From Strongylocentrotus droebachiensis (taxonomy: Eukaryota > Echinodermata > Echinoidea > Camarodonta > Strongylocentrotidae): DNA of 64,000 nucleotides. Positions 56,506 through 64,000 of the stretch are shown here, one piece after another. The stretch's first letter is position 1, and each line of letters starts with the position of its first letter. A program made the translations under genes and the position numbers. Location of the stretch: NCBI GenBank assembly GCA_035222895.1, contig JAVYIG010001595.1, positions 62,001 through 126,000 on the forward strand, read 5' to 3'. The notes under the pieces are model-generated. The model did not search any database. It was not told where the DNA came from and worked only from the letters and a program-made list of their open reading frames with translations.

Positions 56506-57129
56506 TTAAAGGGAAAATCCCACCTTGATAGCGGACTGCTCTAGAAGAAAACAGAGAACCACTTGTTCCAACACAGAAATTGCTGAAATTTTATATTTTC
56601 AAAAACATATGAATCCGGAGGGTCTTTGCTCTTTAGAGGACCTATAATATTATGTTATTCATAATATATTTTGGATAGTGCCCCAAGGGAGATGGCACTA
56701 AGAAGAAAATAGAAATTAGTTATATTTTTTACACAATAAATCAAAGAGTTGTCTGTGTCATGGTCTACTTCATAATCCAGACCTAATTGCTAATCTAAGA
56801 TTTGCACTTATTTAGTGATCTCATATTTCAAACTTTCATGATTGTCTTAAAGGCCGGCTGTCCTAGTTTGGTCAGGGGGGATTAGACCACACAGCATGGT
56901 CAATGACAGGTGACTATCTCATTAACTCAGCTCTCAATTAACAGAAGTAAAAGAGGATCATGGGGGACCAATGGTCACCGATTAGGCATTGTTTTCTATA
57001 TAGAGGGAGCAAGTAGGACTGTGGGGCTTTAAATTTGGTCTGATTTATTTCAAACCTTCACCATTTTCTTTATCTTATTTTCCTGCATCATGCAAATGAA
57101 CTTATTACAGGGGTTGGATTGCCCTTTAA
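56506..57129. mobile_element. TTAA-flanked element (~620 bp)
   Basis: TTAA at 56506-56509 and 57126-57129. Ends AGGGAAAATCCCACC and (inverse) AGGGCAATCCAACCCC, of the same AGGG..TCCACCCC type as MITE F. Interior AT-rich, non-coding. Confidence 0.65.
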
Positions 57130-58060
57130 GGAGACTTTAGAGACTCTGCATATTTCGTCTGACCATGTTTACACTTGGGAAATCATTGCGTTCTTCTTTA
57201 CGTCCCGTCGGGAGGGAAAGAAATCGTGCGGTAATCAAAAGTGCAGGCAGAACCGTGAAGGGAGCGTGAGGGGTCTGCGGTGTTCCCGAGTAATTGCGCA
57301 AAATCTTGTGCAGTCAGGCCCGTAATGCAATTATTCACCAAGCACATGAATGTCATTCTCGCAAAGTATTGTATGGTCCTTGTGTGATATTTTATACACT
57401 GAGCGTGGGCCGCTCAGAATGATGTATAATAAGTTGTCTTTTGAAAATATTTTTGTTGTAGACCTGGTACATGTGTGTCTACATTAACGTGTGGAAATAT
57501 TCAAATATATTGGCTAGGCCTCAGTCTGCATGTAGTCGTTCTATTTTGATGCTCATGTAGCAAAATTTTAGCCTTTCTAATTAGGGATGATAGTGAGATA
57601 TTTTACGGCATATTACCAAAAAAGCTTCGTTGAAAATTGAATTCTTTTTAATTTTGGGTATCAGAGCTGTTAAGCTTTTGGCAATGCGTGGAAGAATCAA
57701 TCCCAAATAAGTTTAATTTTCAAATGAGCTATTTAAAGTATATTTTTAAGTCTTTACATAAATCTCTCCTTAGGATAATTATTAAAAAAACATTTGTATA
57801 ATTCATCTATCTAGCCTCACCCTTGAAACAAACAAGCAAAAAACACATGAAACATACAAAAAGGCTTCCAAGGCATTTCATGCACAGTGTTTATTAGTGT
57901 AACACTTATGATTACCGTAAATTGCCTTTTAAGTTAAGGTATATTTGATTTTTTAATACTGATCTTCAACTTTCCAAATCCGAATTGCTCTGTGTCAATA
58001 TTCCACTTTTTGAAAGCAATGTGAAAGAGAATTTCATGTTATCAAGACATTTGCTCTCCA
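57130..58060. other. Intron sequence, no gene
   Basis: Nothing recognised. Confidence 0.6.
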
Positions 58061-58065
58061 GGTTA

Positions 58066-58445
58066 GTCCGGCAGCCATCATGATATACCTTGTTTTAGGG
58101 TCTATAGTTTTTTTTTTTTTATTATAGTTCCTTAGACCATCAATTTGAAGAATCCGATTGCTGACACTCTGTCAGCCTTGAGCAATTTGAGATATGTGAC
58201 GTCACACAAAATGGCCGCCAAAATACCCTTTTTTACCAAAATTAATGATAAAAAAATTGTTTACAGTATTTTGCTACATTAAATGTCAGTCAAATATCTT
58301 GATTTTTTTCTAGGATCATCACTAAATAAAAATTGATGATGTTGTATGATAAAAAATGGCATGTAAATTTGCATAATTCAGATTGGCGCCCTCTATAGAC
58401 ACGTTAACTTGCAAATTTTAAATGATGGCCAAATGCCAATTTCTA
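58066..58445 (+). repeat. Left inverted terminal repeat of the 5.8-kb element
   Basis: About 380 bp, matching the reverse complement of 63498-63891 throughout, including 'gacactctgtcagccttgag' and a CRE-like TGACGTCA near 58198. Confidence 0.85.
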
Positions 58446-58542
58446 ACATGAAATTAACATTTTTTATAAGTCAGACGCACTGAATACAATAAGTAAAAAT
58501 TGTGCACCACATTTTGGTGTGATTTTTTTGTTATTTTGTACT

Positions 58543-58940
58543 TTAAAGGTAAAGATCAGTTTTGGAAACCCCCCCCCCCTCTCAAAAAATGAAATCGAAG
58601 CTCTTATCACCAATCATGTGAAAGAATATGTTTTGACTAATACGTGATGAAACAAATTTTGCCGAGAAACCGCCTACTAATTGATATATTTGGTAAATTA
58701 TTATATCTATTTAGACCTGATAGATATCGCGCACGTGTCGCGTAGTCCCATATACATCCTTCTGTGTACAGTGCTTGTAACTTTACCAAGACTGGGCCAA
58801 ATTTCTAATCGTTTTTATGATTCCAGAACCTTGCAGTACACAACAATACTTATAAGCTAGATGATCAACCTTTTCTGATCGATTCCACAACGTTTCTTTC
58901 ACAATGCAATCGCATGACCATAACTGGTCTTTATCTTTAA
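58543..58940 (+). mobile_element. MITE family B, copy 4
   Basis: TTAA at 58543-58546 and 58937-58940; ends AGGTAAAGATCAG ... CTGGTCTTTATCT. Inserted just inside the left end of the 5.8-kb element. A C9 run replaces part of the 'gaaacgcccc' stretch. Confidence 0.87.
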
Positions 58941-59070
58941 TACTTGAAGAAAACAAGCTAGAATTTCATGCTCTCTGTCCCATAGATATGAGGTACCATA
59001 TGGTTATAAATGCCCGTTTTCAGTGACAGCATTCCGAAATTTGATTTGTATTTTGAGGTAATACATTCTT

Positions 59071-60237
59071 TTATATGAACCTATCATGAAAAGGTTCCTC
59101 TCTTACAAGGGAATTTATGAGTTTAATAAAGCGAAATATCCACCCAAAATGACCAAACATGGTTACCTTCCAATGGCTATCATTTGCTGCTTTAGTTTGA
59201 TCGTTATAACACTCGACAGAGGCGCGAAAACCACAGAAAATTGTGCATGCTAGTTTTGCTTTGTTGCATTGGCACCGTGATGATTTACATAGGCTTCCAC
59301 TCGCACAAGTGCACCGTATTAACCTTAATATGTTGTCCGGTGCGAGTTGTACATTTGTAAGTACTGTGACAGGGATCAGGGATTTGGTTTCCTCTTCTTT
59401 TGCATAGCCATACTTTGTAGGATCCAATGATGTGGGTCGTGACTGCAAGGCGTGCTTCCACACACATGTTTGCAGATGAGCTCTCTTGCCAACTGAGTCC
59501 AAAGGGAGTCAAATCTTCTGCTTCATCACTTTCAGCAATGCATGTACCTTTTTCAATCCCAAAGTATGCCCAAATAGTGTCGCATCCCCTCAACGCATGT
59601 CCTGCCAACATCGATGGAATGATATCTTCTAACTTGTGTACAGTGGCAGGGATGTCACTAACCGTTCGCTCTTTGATGACGCCATGATCATTGGCGTTCT
59701 AAGTTATTCATGTAGATAATGATGGACCCTAACAGCCAGGACCCTAACATACCTTTTCTCATTAGCAGCAATTTGAATCGCTTGCTGTACTATGATGTTG
59801 TCTGCTTCTTCATGTGTTATGGAAAGATCTTCCCTTGGCATGACATCGCTGCCTGGTATCACTTCAACAGATACCTCATCTTGACCGGTAATGACCAGCT
59901 TGTGCTTTTGCCTATTTCTGAACACCTCATCATTCTGCAGAATCACGCATACCGGTATTATGATGTCGATCAACTGTAGTTTGTTGTCAGTAGTTTCTGG
60001 GAGGGAAGCAGTGAGGTGGGAAGGAAGACTCTTTTGGATGACTCTCGATTCGTCATGACTTCTAGAAACCCTGGTGGCACACCAACCAAAGATCATCAGA
60101 TTTTAATCCAGAGTAGAGCACAACCATCAAACGGGCTGTACAAAGGTTGCTCAAGTGACACGTCAACCTTTGTCAAATTCTTCAAGTTCGCCTTTGACCT
60201 GGTGAAAGCTTTCATGACAAAATATTCTTGATATTGA
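59071..60237 (-). pseudogene. Decayed transposon-associated gene: HEEAD / ALRGCDT protein with CXC-like tail
   Basis: Read right to left on the minus strand: 'DVSLEQPLYSPFDGCALLW', 'KLQLIDIIIPVCVI', 'HKLVITGQDEVSVEVIPGSD', 'MPREDLSITHEEADNIIVQQ' (60096-59704, ends in a stop), then in another frame 'MLAGHALRGCDTIWAYFGIE' (59611 on), then 'DSVGKRAHLQTCVWKHAL' and a Cys cluster 'IRCTCASGSLCKSSRCQCNK' (59502-59071). This order (HEEAD, then AL.GCDT, then a Cys-rich CXC-like end) is that of a large repetitive family I know from echinoderm and cnidarian genomes, usually left uncharacterised. Stops and at least two frameshifts mean it is not functional. It lies inside the 5.8-kb inverted-end element. 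Confidence 0.72.
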
Positions 60238-60329
60238 CATATCTTCAACTTGCCTGCAGTCCTATTACTCTAGAGTAGATCAATTTGGTGTCATAGACTT
60301 TTGAATCCTCCAATGTTAATTAAACTACA

Positions 60330-61085
60330 CCCTCCAAGTGGTTGAAAACTTCACCTACCTCGGCTCCATGTATTAAGCAACCTCTCCCTTGATCTCGAGC
60401 TCAATGTTCACATTGGCAAGGCAGCAACCAAGATTGCTAGACACTCAAAGCAGGCCTGGAAGAACACTTTACTATAAACCACCAACACGAAAATGAAGAT
60501 CTACCAGGCCTATATGTGCTCAGCACTCTCCTGTATGGCAGTGAGTCGTGAACCCTGTATGCAAGTCAGGAGCGCCGTTTGAATGTTTTCCATTTCCGCT
60601 ACTTGAGGCGAATCCTAGGCATCAAATGGCAGGACCACATTCCAAACAAGGATGTCCTCAAAAAGGAGGGATGATGACCATCTACGCTCTTCTATCACAA
60701 CGACGGCTGAGATGGCTTGGTCATGTCAGTCGTATGGAAGACGGCCGCATTTCAAAAGACATCTTGTAGGGAAAGTTAGCGACCAGAACCAGGACTGTTA
60801 GAAGACCTGGCCTTCGCTTCATGGATGTGTGCAAGAGGGATATGGAGGCCAGTGAAATCAACCCTACAAAATGGGAAGCCTATGCTTCAGACTGCCCCAA
60901 ATGGAGATGCGCTGTGAAGACATGTATACAGAGGAGTGATCAGAAGAGAGTAGAACAGTGGGAGGAGAAAAGGCAACAAAGACGGCAGCTAGCCACGGCT
61001 TCAACAGCACAGCCACACATTAAATTTGTCTGCAGCAACTGCAACAGGACCTGCCTCTCTAGGATTTGACTGTTTAGTCATAGCA
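60330..61085 (+). pseudogene. LINE 3' fragment: C-terminal end of a non-LTR polyprotein
   Basis: Frameshifted but continuous similarity: 'VENFTYLGS', 'YASQERRLNVFHFRYLRRIL', 'ALLSQRRLRWLGHVSRMEDG', 'FMDVCKRDMEASEINPTKWE', and a terminal CxxC zinc-knuckle 'FVCSNCNRTCLSR'. 'RRLRWLGHV.RM' is a hallmark of the C-terminus of LINE endonuclease-reverse transcriptase proteins. The upstream RT core is absent, as in typical 5' truncation. In-frame stops and frameshifts are present. Confidence 0.82.
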
Positions 61086-62990
61086 GGAGCTGCACAGCAA
61101 GAAACTCTTGCTTGAAGCTGTTAAAAAAGAGGTACAATTGACGGTGTTCAAAGGGAGGGAGTTCCAGAGTCTTATTGTATCCGGGAAGAAGCTCCTCTTT
61201 TAGACAAGCATTCAGGCAAAATGAACAATTATCTTCTTGGAATGCCCTTTGTGCAGGGATGTTGATGGAGTGAGGAAAGTATGTGAAAAGTCTTTCAGCG
61301 GGTTGTTGATGCGAAAGATCATCACCACCTGAGCCTGTACCCTGCGTTCTTGTAATGTTGGCCACTTTAGCTGGTTCAGGATGGCTTCTACTTTGCTTGT
61401 CCTGCAGTAGTCATTGCAGAAGGAGCGGACATAGCGCCGTTGACCCATTTCAAGCTTCTTGATGATTGCTAATTGTTTTAGTGTTAGGGTCCCATATAAT
61501 TATGATGATGGCATACTCCATGATTGGTTGAAGGCGAGTATCGTAGCACAATTATTTAACTTTTCTAGGACATGGTTGGATATTTCTTTGAAGAAAGGCA
61601 CGGGTGGAGTTGGAGTATTTGCTGATAATGTTGATATGTGGGTTCCAGCTGAGGTTTTTCTGTGACTCAACACCCCGATACTTTGCTATATTTTTGTCAT
61701 CTAGGGTCTGTCCGTGAATTTGATGATGGATTTGCGTTTATTGGTGACATGTAGAACCTGACATTTATGTGGGATGAATTCCATCAGCCAATAACGCTCC
61801 CAGCGTTGCAGTGAGTCAAGATCCTCTTGGAAACGTTAGGCGTCTTCCTATGTCTTGATGTTGCTGTATAGCATGCCATCGTCAGCAAAGAGCCTGACTG
61901 TTGGGTTTGGGGAGAGGTACGGTGGCAGATCATTGAGGAAGAGGAGAAACAGCATCTGGCCGATAACGCTGCCTTGCGGGATGCCAGATGTTACTTGGCT
62001 GGTGTTGGAGATGGGTCCTTCCAGTAACACCTGCTGGGTCCTGTAACTCAGGAAGCCAGAAAACCAAGCATGTGTGGGTTCCCAGATTCCATAGAATTGG
62101 AGCTTGTGTAACAGCTAGCCTTCCATGGGGAACCTTGTCAAATGATTTGGAGAAACCAAGGAGTGTCATGTCCAATTGGTCTCTGGCATTGATGCCTTTG
62201 GCAAGGTCCAGGACAGCAAGGACAAACTGTGAGACACAGGATCGCTTCTTTCGAAAGCCATGTTGTGCATCAGACAAGATGTTGTGGCTTTCAAGGTGGT
62301 TCATGTTGCTGCTAAGAACGATGTGCTCCAGTACTTCACAGGTTACTCACGTCCGAGAGACAGCTTTGTAGTTCTCTGGCTTGCTATGGTCACCTTTCTT
62401 GAAGATGGGATCAATATATATAGCCATCTTCCATTTATCAGGTATGCACGCTCTGGTTAAGGGAGGCTTGGAAGAATAGAGGGAACACAGGTGTCAGTTT
62501 GGTGGTCAGAAGTCTGGCTGGGATTTGGTCAGGACCAGTGGCTTTATGAACATCAAGCTCAGACAGGATCTTCAGAACACCTGGTGGCGAGATAGTAATG
62601 TGATCCATGGTTGGGTAGGGGCTTCGTCCTTTGTCTCTCAGACTAGTCATATCTTCATTGCAGTTGAAGATGGATGAAAACTGATTACTTAGAATGTTCG
62701 CCTTTGAGAGGCTATCTGAGTAAGTCATTCCATTAGATTATTTCAATGGAGCCAACCCTGAAGCATCGCATCGCTTGCCGTTTATGAAACTCCAGAAACA
62801 CTTTGGTTTACAGTTGGTGTCTGGGCTGACAATTTCTGTCAGGTACCCGTTGTAGACTTTCTTGGAAATTGTGTCATAGAATCCACCAGGTTACTTCTGT
62901 TAAAACTCATGCATCTGTCTGGTACCGATGCCAAATGCTTTATCATCATTCACTGACGCTGGATCAATGCTGGTCTAAATAAAGCCTATG
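61078..62990 (-). pseudogene. LINE reverse transcriptase (Jockey/CR1-like), 5'-truncated and frameshifted
   Basis: Right to left on the minus strand: pre-RT 'CKPKCFWSFINGKRCDASG', 'LDVHKATGPDQIPARLL' (62728-62438), 'LSDAQHGFRKKRSC' and 'GFSKSFDKVPHGRL' (62304-61930), 'GIPQGSVIGQMLFLLFLNDL' and catalytic 'VRLFADD' (62030-61848), 'KNLSWNPHIN', and the C-terminal 'LNQLKWPTLQERR' (61448-61212). These are the RT blocks in correct order. The FADD active site is intact but several frameshifts and stops break the frame. The endonuclease part is missing. Confidence 0.88.
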
Positions 62991-63159
62991 AATGGAACAA
63001 TAATGTACCGTAAAATCACTTTTCACTGATTCTCTTGTAGATCTTGGTTTCTTTACATGTATCTTAATTTAGAAAAAAAAATATGTAAGATAAATGCAGC
63101 ACAATCGTAATTATTTCATGCATACGAAGCATATAATGTGTTTAACGTCACGTAGATCT

Positions 63160-63835
63160 AAGAAATTGGCATTTGGCTGGCACACCTATTTTCATGCAAA
63201 ATTAATATATTTATAGAGGGCGCTATTTCAAAATATGCAAATTAGCTTGTCATCTATGGCCGTGCAACATCACAAAACAATTTTTAGTGATGGTCCTAGA
63301 GAGATACAGACATTTGGCAGCCCAAAATTGTAGAAAAATCCTTGTTTTATATTTATTATACATTTTTAGAGAAAAATCATGTACTTTGGCGGCCATTTTG
63401 TATGACGTCACATATCTTAAATTGCTGAAGGCTGACAGAGTGTCAGCAATCGGATTCTTCAAATAGAAGGTTTAGGCAATATAATCCATTGAGAAATAAG
63501 AAATTGGCATTTGGCTGGCACACCTATTTTTATGCAAAATTAATATATTTATAGAGGGCGCTATTTCAAAATATGCAAATTAGCTTGTCATATATGGCCG
63601 TGCAACATCACGAAACAATTTTTAGTGATGGTCCTAGAGAGATACAGACATTTGGCTGCCCAAAAGTGTAGAAAAAGCCCTATTATATATTTATTATATA
63701 TTTTTAGAGAAAAATCAAGTACTTTGGCGGCCATTGTGTATGACGTCACATATCTTAAATTGCTCAAGGCTGACAGAGTGTCAGCAATCGGATTCTTCAA
63801 ATAGAAGGTTTAGGCAATCATAATCCATTGAAAAA
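63160..63835 (-). repeat. Tandem 338-bp duplication in the right inverted end
   Basis: 'agaaattggcatttggctgg' starts at 63161 and again at 63499; the two units are nearly identical through 'caaatagaaggtttaggcaat'. Only the second is continuous with the terminal GTCCGGCAGCC end. Both are inverse to 58066-58445. Short frames found here are the same repeat read twice. Confidence 0.9.
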
Positions 63836-63990
63836 AAAACTATAGACCCTAAAACAAGGTTAGGCCAATAATCTGGATTTGGCTGCCGGACTAGGTATAC
63901 TGCGTGAAGAAATGCTCATTGCTATGCATAGCTTTTTAAATCTGATGCTTAACAGCTTGTAGCTCCTAATTGTGACAGCTTTCTGAAGCA

Positions 63991-64000
63991 TTAAAGGTAC
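63991..64000. mobile_element. Probable left edge of a further TTAA MITE (A or B family)
   Basis: The window ends in TTAAAGGTAC, identical to the first ten bases of MITE A1 (including its target site). Only ten bases are present. Confidence 0.4.

Larger units (their letters stand above)
58066..63891. mobile_element. 5.8-kb composite DNA element with ~380-400 bp inverted ends
   Basis: GTCCGGCAGCCA at 58066 is inverted as TGGCTGCCGGAC ending 63891, each preceded or followed by TA. The inverted similarity continues inward through 'ccttgttttagggtctatag', 'aagaatccgattgctgacac', 'atggccgcca' and 'aaatgccaattt'. Between the ends lie MITE B4, a decayed CXC-type gene (minus), a LINE 3' fragment (plus), and a LINE RT fragment (minus). 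No recognisable transposase. Superfamily unassigned; a TA duplication would fit several. Confidence 0.7.

Noticed and set aside
63250..63800. Two near-identical 70-codon proteins
   Set aside because: They are the same non-coding inverted terminal repeat duplicated in tandem.

Overview
This is a eukaryotic window: AT-rich, intron-rich and packed with short non-autonomous transposons. The repeat style suggests a marine deuterostome, most likely an echinoderm and probably a sea urchin. The clues are the very frequent TACATGTA motif, the 'AGAGCCAGAAGGGCAT' foldbacks, many TTAA-flanked MITEs, SINE tails ending in ATT repeats, and long GA/CT tracts. The taxon is inferred from style, not demonstrated.

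One host gene is well supported: the 5' half of a polypeptide N-acetylgalactosaminyltransferase of the GALNT1/GALNT13 type on the + strand. Five coding exons (607-766, 2145-2349, 20012-20184, 21617-21824, 51182-51352) join in frame with consensus splice sites. They encode about 305 residues: a type II signal anchor, a short stem, and the first part of the GT-A catalytic domain with the DxH metal motif. The rest of the catalytic domain and the ricin-type lectin domain must lie beyond the right edge. All other + strand sequence up to 64000 is therefore intronic, including two large introns of about 17.7 and 29.4 kb and the unfinished fifth intron.

The introns form a transposon landscape that can be read in layers. 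TTAA-flanked (piggyBac-type) MITEs occur as several families: A at 3838, 11648, 12801 and probably 63991; B at 15181, 26945, 53252 and 58543; C at 49616 and 50201; F at 14240; a larger one at 56506. hAT-type elements with perfect 8-bp target duplications (36230-36840, 53552-54347) carry a piece of a LINE reverse transcriptase. Three insertions can be read as nested: A into a foldback at 3797-4401, C into a foldback at 50158-50610, and hAT into B at 53552. A CAGGG-ended element (22941-23771) contains a CpG-rich promoter-like block with CRE, E-box, CCAAT box and a splice-donor-like site.

The right end (58066-63891) looks like one 5.8-kb element with roughly 380-400 bp inverted ends flanked by TA. 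It contains a decayed gene of a transposon-associated protein family (HEEAD and ALRGCDT motifs, then a Cys-rich CXC-like tail) and fragments of two LINEs in opposite orientation. Other notable structures are five 150-bp units with nuclear-receptor DR1 motifs (43823-44570), a 12-bp minisatellite grown inside a C-type element (31862-32005), a GCGTA-dense element (40204-40573), and comparison of MITE copies showing repeated gain of the hexamer TACATG at TA sites.
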